In this document: positions 16,247-24,878 of the stretch, one piece after another
Numbering within the stretch: the first letter of the stretch is position 1
How the letters are laid out: each line of letters opens with the position of its first letter
Notes under the pieces: generated by a model
Told to the model about the DNA's origin: nothing
What the model saw: the letters and a program-made list of their open reading frames with translations, nothing else
The model's database searches: none
Translations under genes and position numbers: made by a program
NCBI GenBank assembly: GCA_022616055.1
Contig: JAKEFM010000233.1
Span: forward strand, 1-46,159
Length of the DNA stretch: 46,159 nt
Source: Planctomycetota bacterium
Lineage (GTDB): Bacteria > Planctomycetota > UBA1135 > JAKEFM01
Direction of reading: 5' to 3'

Positions 16247-17784
16247 CGGAGGGGACGGACCGCGAGAGCCCGCTCGGGTTCCGCCTGGTCCCCTTCCTCG
16301 CGGGCCTGGGGCTCGGCCTCGCGGCCTTCCTCCTCTCGGGATCCCTCCCTCCCGCGCAGCGCGCGACGGCGGCGATCACCGTGGCGACGACGGCCTGGTG
16401 GATCGGGGGGGCGATGCCGCTCGGGGCGGCCTCGCTCTTCCCCTTCGTCGCCCTCCCCCTCGCGGGCGCGATGCCGGTCGGAACGGTCGCCACCGCCTAC
16501 TTCGACCCGATCATCCTCCTCTTCTTCGGGGGATTCCTCCTCGCCCTCGGGATCGAGCGGTGGGGACTCCATCGCCGGATCGCCTACGGGATCGTCCGGC
16601 GCGTCGGGGCGGGGCCGAGGCGCCTCGTCCTGGGGCTGATGCTCGGCACCGGGTTCATCTCCATGTGGGTCTCGAACACGGCGACGGCCCTCCTGATGCT
16701 CCCGATCGCCCTCGCGGTCGTCGCGGGGCTGGAGGAGGCCGGCGCCGGGCGAAACGAGAACTTCGCCTTCTGCGCCCTCCTCGGAGTGGGGTACGCCGCC
16801 TCGATCGGGGGGCTCGGGACGCCGGTGGGCACGGCGCCGAACCTGATCTTCCTCGGCCAGTACCGCGCCTTCTTCCCCCAGGCCCCGGAGATCACCTTCT
16901 TCCAGTGGATGGTCGCCTGCGGTCCGCTCGTCCTCCTCCTCCTCCTCGCGGCCTGGGCGATCCTCACGGCCTTTGCGCCTCCCGGCCCCGGCGACCCTCG
17001 CGTCGCCGCGGCCGTCGAGGAGAAGGCGCGCGCGCTCGGTGGCTGGACGCCCGCGGAGAAGAGGATGGGGCTCCTCTTCCTCCTCGCGGCCCTCGGCTGG
17101 CTCTTCCGGCAGCCGATCGAACTCGGGGGCGGCTGGAGGATCCCGGGCTGGAGCGGGCTCCTCCCCGACCCGAAGTCCGTCGACGACGCGGTCGTCGCGG
17201 TGGGCGTCGCCTTCCTCGCCTTCCTCGTCCCCGCGGGGAACGAGAAGGGGAAGAGCCTCCTCGACTGGGAGACCGCCGCCCGCGTCCCCTGGGACATCCT
17301 CCTCCTCCTCGGGGCGGGCTTCGCCATCGCGAAGGCGTTCGAGGCCTCGGGATTCTCGAAGACCGTGGGGGACCTCCTCCTCCCCGCGATGCACGGGGCG
17401 CCCCCCCTCCTCCTCGTCGCCGGAACCTGCGCCCTCGTCACCTTCCTCTCCGAGTTCGCGTCGAACACGGCGACCGCGCAGTTCATGATGCCGGTCCTGC
17501 GCGGCGTCGCGGCGGCCGCGTCCCTCGACCCCCTCCTCCTCCTCCTCCCCGCCGGGCTCGCCGCCTCCTGCGGGTTCATGCTCCCGATCGCGACCCCCCC
17601 GAACGCGATCGTCTTCGCCTCGGGTCGGATCCCCGTCCGGCGCATGGTCCGCGTCGGGCTCCTCGTCGACCTCGTCGGGATCGCGGCGATCACGGCGCTC
17701 GTCTTCACGCTCGGCGGGCCCGTCTTCGGGATCCGGTTCGACGGGCCGCCCCCCTGGGCGGCGCTGCCGGGCTCCCCCCGCTGA
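16243..17784 (+). CDS. DASS/SLC13-type sodium:anion symporter
   Basis: 513 residues with about 11-12 membrane segments. The two inverted halves each carry the SNTAT signature of the divalent-anion:sodium symporters: VSNTATALLMLPI (about 143-155) and ASNTATAQFMMPV (about 406-418). The paired re-entrant segments include GTPVGTAPNLIF and LPIATPPNAIVF. These loops bind Na+ and a dicarboxylate or sulfate ion. Succinate, malate or sulfate uptake is likely; the cargo cannot be chosen from the sequence. It starts inside the cutA stop codon and its own stop is one base from that of the converging DUF5916 gene. Confidence 0.92.
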   Translation: MTEGTDRESPLGFRLVPFLAGLGLGLAAFLLSGSLPPAQRATAAITVATTAWWIGGAMPLGAASLFPFVALPLAGAMPVGTVATAYFDPIILLFFGGFLLALGIERWGLHRRIAYGIVRRVGAGPRRLVLGLMLGTGFISMWVSNTATALLMLPIALAVVAGLEEAGAGRNENFAFCALLGVGYAASIGGLGTPVGTAPNLIFLGQYRAFFPQAPEITFFQWMVACGPLVLLLLLAAWAILTAFAPPGPGDPRVAAAVEEKARALGGWTPAEKRMGLLFLLAALGWLFRQPIELGGGWRIPGWSGLLPDPKSVDDAVVAVGVAFLAFLVPAGNEKGKSLLDWETAARVPWDILLLLGAGFAIAKAFEASGFSKTVGDLLLPAMHGAPPLLLVAGTCALVTFLSEFASNTATAQFMMPVLRGVAAAASLDPLLLLLPAGLAASCGFMLPIATPPNAIVFASGRIPVRRMVRVGLLVDLVGIAAITALVFTLGGPVFGIRFDGPPPWAALPGSPR

Positions 17785-17785
17785 G

Positions 17786-20008
17786 TCAGAAGCGCAGGGT
17801 GTAGACGAGCTTGACGACGCCCTGGGTTGCGATCTCCTGGGGCGTCTCCCCGGGGTCGGGGACGGGGGTGACCGCGTTCCACGGCCGCGACCCGTAGGGC
17901 TGGTTGCGGTTGAAGACGAGATAGAGGTCTCGCCCCGGGCGGAGGATCCACCGAAGCCGCGTGTTCACCCCGGCGGTCCGCGAGACGTTGTCGAACTGGG
18001 CGAGGGTCTGCCAGGAGACCTCCGGCGAGAAGTTGACCTCCGTCCGGAGGCGCCCGATGCGCACCGTGAAGTCCCCGTCGTCGTCCACCCCGGGTACGCC
18101 GAAGGAAGTCTCGAGCCGGTTCTGCTCGTACTCGGCCGAGGCGTTGAGCCAGCCGCCCGGCCTCCAGTGGAGGGCGAGCTCGAGGTCGGTCCGGGTCCCG
18201 TCGAAGAACTCCCCCGCCTCGAACCCCGCCGACAGCGCGAGGGGCCGCCTGTCCGAGGTGTCGAAGAACGCCCCGTACCGGACGAAGTCGTAGGCGCCCT
18301 CGGGGATCACGATCCCCTCGAGGATCTCGAAGTCCGCCGGGAGGCGCTCGCGGGTCGGCGTGACGACGATCCCTCCCTCGTCGCCGGACTCCAGCTCGAC
18401 CCCCACGACGTCGGTCCGGAGCGTGAAGGTCTGCGTCTGGCCGGACATGTCGGTGAAGAGATCCGGGGCGACCTCGAAGCCGAGCTGTCGGATCGCGGTC
18501 CCGGGCCGCGGGTTCCAGGAGACCGCCCCCGAGTACCGCACCGTCCCCGGGCGCTGGACGAACCCGAGGGCGGGGAAGAAGTCCTCCTCGATCACCCGAG
18601 CGCCGAGGCGCGCCTCCCAGACGTCGTTCGGGTAGGAGAGGTCGATCCCGTAGGCGGTCTCCTCCCCGCCGGTCCCCTCCGTCCAGGAGTGGAGCGCGTA
18701 GAGGACGGCGTCGAGGTTGCGGTCCCCGGCGAACTTCGTCGTCGCGAACTTGTAGTCGAGGCCGACGAGACTGTTCTCCCCCGTATCGGCGGGATTCCCG
18801 CGCGTCGCGACGAGCCCGAGGACGGATTCCTCCCCGAGGTTTCGGCGGACCCGTGCCGCGAAGAGGTCCTGGGAGGAGAGCTCGTGCTTCTCCTCCGTCG
18901 CGACCCCGAGGGCCCCGATCGACCAGGCCCCCTCGCGCCCGCTCACCTTCGCGCCGCCGCGGAGGGGGACGGGGCGGTTCTGGTCGTCGATCCCGATCCT
19001 GCGGCTGAAGAAGGGGAGGAGCTCGGGGGAGTCCCCGAACTCTCCCCCCCCGGTCTCGAAATTGAAGATCCCCGCGTCCTCGAGGAAGAACTTCCTCTTC
19101 TCGGGGAAGAAGAGGGGGAACCGGGTCAGGTTCACGCGCAGGTCGTCGACCTCGGTCTCGGCGAAGTCCGGGCGGACGGTCCCCGTCGCCGTGATCCCGG
19201 GGGTCAGGCGGTAGAAGACCTCCCCCCCTCCGCGCAGCGTGAGGTCGAGATCGCGCCCCTCGAAGTCGTGGGTCCGGTCCGCGTCGGCGCGGACATAAGG
19301 GACGAGGTCGAGGCCCAGGCCCTGCTCGAGCCCCTCGAGCCCCTCGAGGTCCCCCGCCTCCGAGATGCGGAAGAGGGAGAGCCTCTGTCGCGCCGCGGCC
19401 CACCGGCTCTGCTCCTCCCGGCGCTTGAGGATCCGGTTGACGTTGAAGCCCCAGGTCGTCCCCTCCCGGTCGAAGGCGACCGTGCGGAAGGGGATGGCGA
19501 TCTCCGCGGTCCACCCCTCGGGGACGATCCGCGAGCGACCCTCCCAGATCCCGTCCCAGTCCTTGTTGAAGTCGGAGCCGTTGTTCGTGACGAGCGCGTC
19601 CCCCGGGCCCCCGGCCGGGCCGACCTGGAAGAAGTAGGCGTTCCTGCGGTCCCGGAACGTGTCGAGGACGATCTCGACCCGGTCGTCGGGGTCGAGCCGG
19701 GCGTCCCGGCGCATCTGGGTCGCCACGATCCCCGAGGGATTCCGGTCGAAGCAGGCGATGCCGAGGTAGAGGGCCGCCTCGTCGTAGGCGACGCGGACGC
19801 TCGTGACCTCCGTCGGGGCCGCCCCCTCGACCGGCTCGACCTGAGTGAGGGGGCCGATCTCGGGAGCCTTCGACCAGACGGGATCGGCGAGGTCCCCGTC
19901 GATCCGGGGCGCTTCCGCCCGCGGGATTCGCAACGCCCGCGCGCGCGGCCTTCCCGCGTCCTGGGAGGGCGCGAGGGGTGCGAGGAGGACGAGGAGGGCC
20001 CGGGTCAT
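17786..20008 (-). CDS. DUF5916 outer-membrane protein with CBM9-like N-terminal domain
   Basis: 740 residues from ATG 20008, with a short hydrophobic leader (MTRALLVLLAPLAPSQ) that may be a signal peptide. The N-terminal part has the CBM9-like signature APRIDGDLADPVWSKAP, then DDRVEIVLDTFRDRRNAYFF. The middle has RPDFAETEVDDLRVNLTRFP and LFFPEKRKFFLEDAGIFNF, diagnostic of the DUF5916 family. The rest alternates beta-strands and ends in a C-terminal aromatic (KLVYTLRF), as in outer-membrane barrels. The function of the family is unknown; carbohydrate or metal-linked transport has been suggested from context in other phyla. It is probably co-transcribed with the TPR membrane protein gene upstream (gap 67 bases), although TACCCT at 20068-20063 could serve as a separate promoter. 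Confidence 0.88.
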   Translation of the reverse strand: MTRALLVLLAPLAPSQDAGRPRARALRIPRAEAPRIDGDLADPVWSKAPEIGPLTQVEPVEGAAPTEVTSVRVAYDEAALYLGIACFDRNPSGIVATQMRRDARLDPDDRVEIVLDTFRDRRNAYFFQVGPAGGPGDALVTNNGSDFNKDWDGIWEGRSRIVPEGWTAEIAIPFRTVAFDREGTTWGFNVNRILKRREEQSRWAAARQRLSLFRISEAGDLEGLEGLEQGLGLDLVPYVRADADRTHDFEGRDLDLTLRGGGEVFYRLTPGITATGTVRPDFAETEVDDLRVNLTRFPLFFPEKRKFFLEDAGIFNFETGGGEFGDSPELLPFFSRRIGIDDQNRPVPLRGGAKVSGREGAWSIGALGVATEEKHELSSQDLFAARVRRNLGEESVLGLVATRGNPADTGENSLVGLDYKFATTKFAGDRNLDAVLYALHSWTEGTGGEETAYGIDLSYPNDVWEARLGARVIEEDFFPALGFVQRPGTVRYSGAVSWNPRPGTAIRQLGFEVAPDLFTDMSGQTQTFTLRTDVVGVELESGDEGGIVVTPTRERLPADFEILEGIVIPEGAYDFVRYGAFFDTSDRRPLALSAGFEAGEFFDGTRTDLELALHWRPGGWLNASAEYEQNRLETSFGVPGVDDDGDFTVRIGRLRTEVNFSPEVSWQTLAQFDNVSRTAGVNTRLRWILRPGRDLYLVFNRNQPYGSRPWNAVTPVPDPGETPQEIATQGVVKLVYTLRF

Positions 20009-20075
20009 CGGGGTCGTGGCCGGCGGCCCCCCCCCGCGCGCCGGGGGAAGCCCGAGGGCGGCAGGGTAAGCGGCG

Positions 20076-21926
20076 TCAGCGGCGAGCGGGTGGAGGTTTC
20101 GCCGCGCGCGCCCTCGCCGCCCGAGCCTCCGGGAGGCGCCCGAGGCCCTCGAGGGCCGAGGCGAGCCCGTTCCAGGCCTCCGGCCGGTCGGGGGAGAGGG
20201 AGGCCGCCCGCTCGAATTCGACGCGCGCCCGCTCCAGCTCCCCGCGCGCAAGCAGGCAGGTCCCGAGGCCGCACCGGGCCTCGAAGTTCGCCGGATCCTC
20301 CCGGAGGAGGTCCTCGAAGATCCGGCGCGACTCCTCGGGCCTGCGGAAGGCGGGATCCTGCGAGGAGAGATAGAGCACGCCGAGCCGGTAGAGCGCCTCC
20401 TGCCCGAGCGCAGAGCCTTCGGTCGCGAGTCGAAGCTGCGCCTCGGCCTGCGCGATCCGGCCCGTCCCCTCCAGCAGCTCCGCGAGGGTCAGCCGCGCGC
20501 GGGCGGTCGGGTGGATTTCGAGGGAGCGGCCGTAGGCCCGCTCCGCTTCCCTCAGGTTTCCCTCCTCCCTCCACGCGTTGCCGATGTCGACGAAGGCGTT
20601 CGCACGCAGCGGACCCGAGGCGGCGGCGGGGGCGAGGAAGGAGAGGGCGGCGGCGGCGATCCCGGCCGCGCAGGGGCCGAGCCGCCGGCGGGACCGGACG
20701 GCCTCGAGGAGGACGAGGCACCCGGCCCCCGCGAAGGGGAGGAGGGCCGGGAGGAGCAGGACCCGGAATCTCGAGTAGGGGAAGAAGGCGACCTGCAGGG
20801 CCGCGCCCGCCGCGAGGAAGGAGAGGAGGACCCTTCGCATCGCCGGGTCCCGCGCGGAGGCGAAGAGGCCGGTCGTGGCGAGGCCGAGGAGGGCGGCGAA
20901 CGGGACGAAGAACAGGTGGAGGCTCGCCGCCAGCTCCCGCTCCGCGGTGGGGGAGTAGACGATCTCGGTCTCCTCGTTCGACAGGAGACAGGACGCCTTC
21001 GCGGCGAAGGCGACGGTCGCCTCGGCGGGATGCGAGGCGATCCAGCCGAGGCCGCGCCGGTAGAAGAACGCGGAGGCCTCCCTCTCCCCGACCTCCCGGC
21101 CGAGGGCCCGGGAGGCCTCCCGGAGCGCCGTCTCGCGTTGCTCGAGGATCGAGCCCCACTGCGGACCGGGGGCCCGAAACGTCCCGCGGACGCCCGGGTG
21201 ATTGCCGAGATGGAAGTTCACCCCGCCGTTCGCGCTGACGAGGACGGGCTGGCCCGAGACGGCGAAGTTGCGGACGAGGGTCGCCCCCGGCGCGAGGACC
21301 GCCCCAGCGAGGAACGGGAGGACCGCCGGACGCGTCGGGCCCTTCGCGAGGGCGAGCGCGACGGCGGGGAGGGCGGGAAGGAGCTGGGGGCGGGCGCAGG
21401 AGGCGAGGCCGAGCAGGAACCCGCCCGCAGTTGCGCGGGGACGGGAGCCGGGCAGGCAGGAGAGCCCGGCGAGGGCGAGGAACGCGGCGAGCGTCTCCGC
21501 CATCGGCTTCCCCTCGAGGAAGGCGGGCGGGAGGAAGAAGGCTCCGAGCGCGACCGCGAGGAGGGCGGCGCGCTCCTCGAAGACGCGGCGCGCGAGGCGG
21601 TGGAGGAGGAGGAGTCCGGCGATCCCGAGGGCGTGCTGGAGCAGGACGAGAGAGAGCGCGTGGGGACCGGCGATCCGGTAGAGGAGGGAGAGGACCCAGG
21701 GATAGAGCGGCGGCATCCAGTGCGGACGACCCGAGGGCTCGGGGGGGAACTCCTTCCCCTGCGCGAGCGCGACGGCCCATTCGTGGTAGTAGCGGCCGTC
21801 CGAGTAAGTCTCCCGGGTCGGGAAGAGCGGATCGTGGGCCCGCAGATCGAGGAGGGAAACGACCCGCGCGGCCGCGGCGGCCGTGAGGATCGCGAGGAGG
21901 AGGAGCCGGCCGGCGCGCGGGCTCAC
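20076..21926 (-). CDS. Multi-pass glycosyltransferase-like membrane protein with TPR tail
   Basis: 616 residues from GTG 21926 (619 if ATG 21935 is used). About 10-11 membrane segments fill the first roughly 420 residues. The first loop carries DGRYYHEWAVALAQGKEFP, similar to the acidic loop of GT39/dolichyl-mannose transferases. KPMAETLAAFLALAGL and FPYSRFRVLLLPALLPFAGA resemble the later part of the same superfamily. The C-terminal 180 residues are TPR-like, for example DIGNAWREEGNLREAERAYG and GLGTCLLARGELERARVEF. It may transfer a sugar from a lipid carrier, with the TPRs recruiting a partner; this is inference. GTG 21926 is preferred because TAGGAT overlaps ATG 21935 and lies exactly seven bases before the GTG. 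Confidence 0.7.
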   Translation of the reverse strand: MSPRAGRLLLLAILTAAAAARVVSLLDLRAHDPLFPTRETYSDGRYYHEWAVALAQGKEFPPEPSGRPHWMPPLYPWVLSLLYRIAGPHALSLVLLQHALGIAGLLLLHRLARRVFEERAALLAVALGAFFLPPAFLEGKPMAETLAAFLALAGLSCLPGSRPRATAGGFLLGLASCARPQLLPALPAVALALAKGPTRPAVLPFLAGAVLAPGATLVRNFAVSGQPVLVSANGGVNFHLGNHPGVRGTFRAPGPQWGSILEQRETALREASRALGREVGEREASAFFYRRGLGWIASHPAEATVAFAAKASCLLSNEETEIVYSPTAERELAASLHLFFVPFAALLGLATTGLFASARDPAMRRVLLSFLAAGAALQVAFFPYSRFRVLLLPALLPFAGAGCLVLLEAVRSRRRLGPCAAGIAAAALSFLAPAAASGPLRANAFVDIGNAWREEGNLREAERAYGRSLEIHPTARARLTLAELLEGTGRIAQAEAQLRLATEGSALGQEALYRLGVLYLSSQDPAFRRPEESRRIFEDLLREDPANFEARCGLGTCLLARGELERARVEFERAASLSPDRPEAWNGLASALEGLGRLPEARAARARAAKPPPARR

Positions 21927-21933
21927 GGGCCGC

Positions 21934-21939
21934 ATCCTA
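21934..21939 (-). promoter_or_regulatory. Candidate -10 element, leaderless start of TPR membrane protein
   Basis: TAGGAT on the minus strand is followed by seven bases and then GTG 21926. It overlaps the alternative ATG at 21935. Confidence 0.4.
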
Positions 21940-21945
21940 TTGGTC

Positions 21946-21951
21946 TAAGAT
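21946..21951 (+). promoter_or_regulatory. Candidate -10 element for the gene at 21961
   Basis: TAAGAT sits nine bases before ATG 21961, in a divergent gap so short that any promoter must overlap both gene starts. Confidence 0.4.
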
Positions 21952-21960
21952 CGCCCCTGT

Positions 21961-23469
21961 ATGGCGGAGGTGCCGGAGGCGCGACGCGACCGTCGCGCGG
22001 CGGGGTGGCTCTTCCTCGGGTGGGGGGCGCTCTACCTCGCCGGGATGTTCGGGACGACGGAGAACCCCGACGCCGAGGTCGAGTACCAGACGGCGCGCTC
22101 GCTCCGCCGCGAGGGCTCCCTCGCGATCGGTGAGACGGCGGCGGGGCGGGCGATCGTCGAGCGACGGTTCGACGTCCGGCAGGGAGTCGACGGCCGCTGG
22201 TACGCGTGGTTCGGGGTCGGACGCGCCGTGCTCGGCGTCCCCTTCCTCCTTGCGGGGGAGGCCGCGTCCGCGGTCTTCCCGGGGCTCGCCCAGGCTCTCT
22301 CCGCGCGGACCCGGACCTTCGCGGGGGTCGAGGTTGCGGGCCTCCCCGACGAGGAGCCGCTCGAGCATCTCGCCTTCGCGGCGACGGGGCCCCTCGCCTC
22401 GGCCGGCTGCGTCTCCCTCGTCTTCCTCCTCGGGCGGGCGCTCGGGGCGAGCGCTCCCTCGGCGATCCTCGCCTCGACCCTCGCCGGAGCGGGTACGTTC
22501 CTCCTCGCCCACTCCCGGTCGTCCCTGAGCGACTCGATCGGGCTCTTCTTCCTCCTCCTCGCCCTCCTCGCGGCGCTGCGCGCCTCCCGGCCCGCGGGCT
22601 TCGCGCTCGCGGGCCTCGCCGCCGCCTGCTGCATCTCTATCCGGCCGATCTCGGCCCTCTACCTCCCCCCGCTCGCCGCCTACCTCCTCGCCCGGAGACC
22701 CGGCCTCCGAAGCCTCCTCGCCGCGACACTTCCCGCGCTGGCGATGGGAGTCGCGCTCGCCGCGTGCAACGCCGCACGCTTCGGCAGCCTGCTCGAGTTC
22801 GGCTACGGGGGCGCGGTGGGGAGCGGGACCTACTTCTCCTTCCCTCCCTGGCTCGGGCTCCTCGGCCTCCTCCTCTCGCCGGGTCGCGGCCTGCTCTTCT
22901 ACGCGCCCCCCGTCCTCCTCGCTCCCGCGGGCGCCCGCGCGCTCCTGCGGAGCGGAGGGAAGGCGAAGGTGCGGTTCCTCGCGGGGACCGTCGCGTGCGT
23001 CCTCCTCCCCCCGGCGTTCACGGAGGGGTGGCACGGGGGATGGTGCTACGGGCCGCGCTACGCGCTCCCCGCCGCGGCGATCCTTTGCGCGCTCGCGGCC
23101 CCGGCGCTCGAATCGACCCGGATCCGGCGGTTCGGCGTCGCCCTCGGCGCGCTCGGGATCCTCGCGTCGGCTCCCGCCTTCCCCGTCTCTTATCCGGTCG
23201 GGATCGCGCGGGCCAACGCGGAGGTGGCCGCCCGGTTCCTCGACGAGCCCGAGAACTCGCGGTACCTGTACATGCTGTTCCAGCCCCGGTTCGCCCCGCC
23301 TCTCCTGCATTGGAGGCTCCTCGGAGAGAGCCGGGTGCGCGACCAGATGGCCTGGGCGCGGCTCTCTTCCGTGCCGGGCTACGGATGGCTCGCCGCGGCC
23401 CCCGCGCTCCTCCTCGCGGGGGGGATCCTCGCCCTCCGCCGCGCCCGCCGGACCCCCGCATCGCCCTGA
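21961..23469 (+). CDS. Multi-pass membrane protein, GT-C glycosyltransferase-like
   Basis: 502 residues, mostly hydrophobic with about 10-12 membrane segments (for example GWLFLGWGALYLAGMFG and GLFFLLLALLAALRA). An acidic region after the first segment (TTENPDAEVEYQTARSL) and the segment CCISIRPISALYLPP resemble bacterial GT-C enzymes such as the GT39/ArnT superfamily. WHGGWCYGPRYALPAAAILC is similar to a conserved pocket seen in those proteins. The end is short and basic (RRARRTPASP). It is divergent from a second GT-C-like gene, so both probably serve surface glycan or glycoprotein assembly. The donor is likely a polyprenyl-linked sugar; nothing more specific can be claimed. Confidence 0.65.
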   Translation: MAEVPEARRDRRAAGWLFLGWGALYLAGMFGTTENPDAEVEYQTARSLRREGSLAIGETAAGRAIVERRFDVRQGVDGRWYAWFGVGRAVLGVPFLLAGEAASAVFPGLAQALSARTRTFAGVEVAGLPDEEPLEHLAFAATGPLASAGCVSLVFLLGRALGASAPSAILASTLAGAGTFLLAHSRSSLSDSIGLFFLLLALLAALRASRPAGFALAGLAAACCISIRPISALYLPPLAAYLLARRPGLRSLLAATLPALAMGVALAACNAARFGSLLEFGYGGAVGSGTYFSFPPWLGLLGLLLSPGRGLLFYAPPVLLAPAGARALLRSGGKAKVRFLAGTVACVLLPPAFTEGWHGGWCYGPRYALPAAAILCALAAPALESTRIRRFGVALGALGILASAPAFPVSYPVGIARANAEVAARFLDEPENSRYLYMLFQPRFAPPLLHWRLLGESRVRDQMAWARLSSVPGYGWLAAAPALLLAGGILALRRARRTPASP

Positions 23470-23483
23470 AGTCGGGTGGGGGG

Positions 23484-23489
23484 TATCCT
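23484..23489 (+). promoter_or_regulatory. Candidate -10 element before the metalloprotease gene
   Basis: TATCCT lies 27 bases before the ATG at 23517, in the short gap after the upstream stop. No -35 is recognisable. Confidence 0.3.
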
Positions 23490-23516
23490 CCGCCCGCGCC
23501 TTCATCCACCGGACCC

Positions 23517-24815
23517 ATGGATCGAGTTCACCTGGCCTGCCTCTGCGGAGGGGGCCCCGACAGGACGAGGATCGAGGCTCGGTCCTCCACGCCGGCCCGC
23601 CCTCCCTCGAAGGCGTCCGTCCTCGCGCTCGCCGTGATCTGCGGGGCCGGAAGCGCGCTCCTGGCAGGTCCAGCCTGGGCCCGGCAGGGGGCGGACAGTC
23701 CGAAGGCGCCCGCGAAGCCCGCCGGGGCGCCCTCCCCGGAGGCCACGGCGGCCCGCGAGGAGGCGGAGCGCTGGACGAAGGACGACTTCATGAAGTCGGC
23801 CGGCGGGATGCGGGAGGTCATGAAGTCGTTCGCGGGGAAGTGGAAGTTCAAGTTCTTCGCTGGCGACGCGATCGCCCCGCGCCCCTACCTCCTCGCCGGG
23901 CAGGAGTCGGACGTCCATCCCCCCGAGGAGACCTCGCGGGAGGTCGGGCGCGTCCTCGAGGCGCTCTACGCGAGGTTCTACGAGGAGTACGGAAAGCCCT
24001 GCGGGATCAAGCCCCTCGAGGTGCCGGTCCCCGTCTGGATCTTCATGGACAAGGGGGCGTACGAGAAGGCGCACAAGGAGACCCCCGGCTTCGCCCCGCT
24101 CTCCTCGGAGCACGTGGGGGGGTACTACCGGGGCGCCGCCTTCGGGATCACGGTCGGGGAGGGAGAGGACGCCGACGTCCGATCCTCGGGCTTCCTCTAC
24201 CTGTGGAACTCCGAGGACCTCGAGGGCGTGGCGATCCACGAGGGGACGCACCAGCTGATGGGATTCAACGGGAAGAGCCAGGCCTTCCGGGCCGGGCAGT
24301 CCCCGTGGTTCCAGGAGGGGATCGCGGAGTACTGGGCGGGCTACGAGAAGAGCTACGACGTCGAGACGAAGAAGTACCGCTTCGAGATCGGCCGGCTCTC
24401 GCGGGGGCTCGTGAAGCAGCGCTGGACCCACGCGCGCAACGCCTTCCAGTCGGACGACCCGGACCAGCAGTTCACGCTCCGCGGCCTCCTCGAGTTCGGA
24501 TACGGCGACTTCGCCGCGGCGCAGGCGGCCGCCTACACGGAGAAGCCCGACCCCAAGGCGTCCCTGAAGGTCGGCCTGGTCTACTCCCAGGGATGGGCCC
24601 TCTGTCATTTCCTCAACCAGGCCCTCCAGGCGAAATACCGGCCCGGATTCCTCAAGTACGTCCGAGAGGAGCTGGACGGCACCGGCGGGGCGGAGTCGTT
24701 CGCGAAGTGCTTCGGCCTGAAGTCGGAAGAGGACTGGGAGCGGATGGAGGAGGAGTGGAAGACCTACGTCGTCCAGGATCTGAGGAAGCAGGTGCGCGCC
24801 TTGGAGCGCCGCTGA
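23517..24815 (+). CDS. Secreted zinc metalloprotease-like protein (DUF1570/gluzincin type)
   Basis: 432 residues. An internal hydrophobic signal (VLALAVICGAGSALLAGPAWA, about 35-55) ends in a signal peptidase-like AWA before RQGADSP. The catalytic region has AIHEGTHQLMGF (H241, E242, H245: the HExxH zinc site) and a downstream WFQEGIAEYW with the glutamate that would be the third ligand (E267). The region after it has ASLKVGLVYSQGWALCHFL, another conserved part of DUF1570-like proteins. Proteolysis outside the cytoplasm is therefore likely, but no substrate is known. The N-terminal 34 residues before the signal are unusual; a later start would suit a normal signal peptide but no good start codon is apparent. 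The gene at 24879 follows with a 63-base gap. Confidence 0.82.
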   Translation: MDRVHLACLCGGGPDRTRIEARSSTPARPPSKASVLALAVICGAGSALLAGPAWARQGADSPKAPAKPAGAPSPEATAAREEAERWTKDDFMKSAGGMREVMKSFAGKWKFKFFAGDAIAPRPYLLAGQESDVHPPEETSREVGRVLEALYARFYEEYGKPCGIKPLEVPVPVWIFMDKGAYEKAHKETPGFAPLSSEHVGGYYRGAAFGITVGEGEDADVRSSGFLYLWNSEDLEGVAIHEGTHQLMGFNGKSQAFRAGQSPWFQEGIAEYWAGYEKSYDVETKKYRFEIGRLSRGLVKQRWTHARNAFQSDDPDQQFTLRGLLEFGYGDFAAAQAAAYTEKPDPKASLKVGLVYSQGWALCHFLNQALQAKYRPGFLKYVREELDGTGGAESFAKCFGLKSEEDWERMEEEWKTYVVQDLRKQVRALERR

Positions 24816-24878
24816 CAGACCTCGGGCTCAAGGTTTCCCCCGCACCGGCCGAAGGGAGGAGCCGCACCGGTCCCCGCC

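Noticed and set aside
18167..21238. 1023-residue plus-strand frame
   Set aside because: Antisense to the DUF5916 and TPR genes; no domain, Glu/Arg/Gly-rich.
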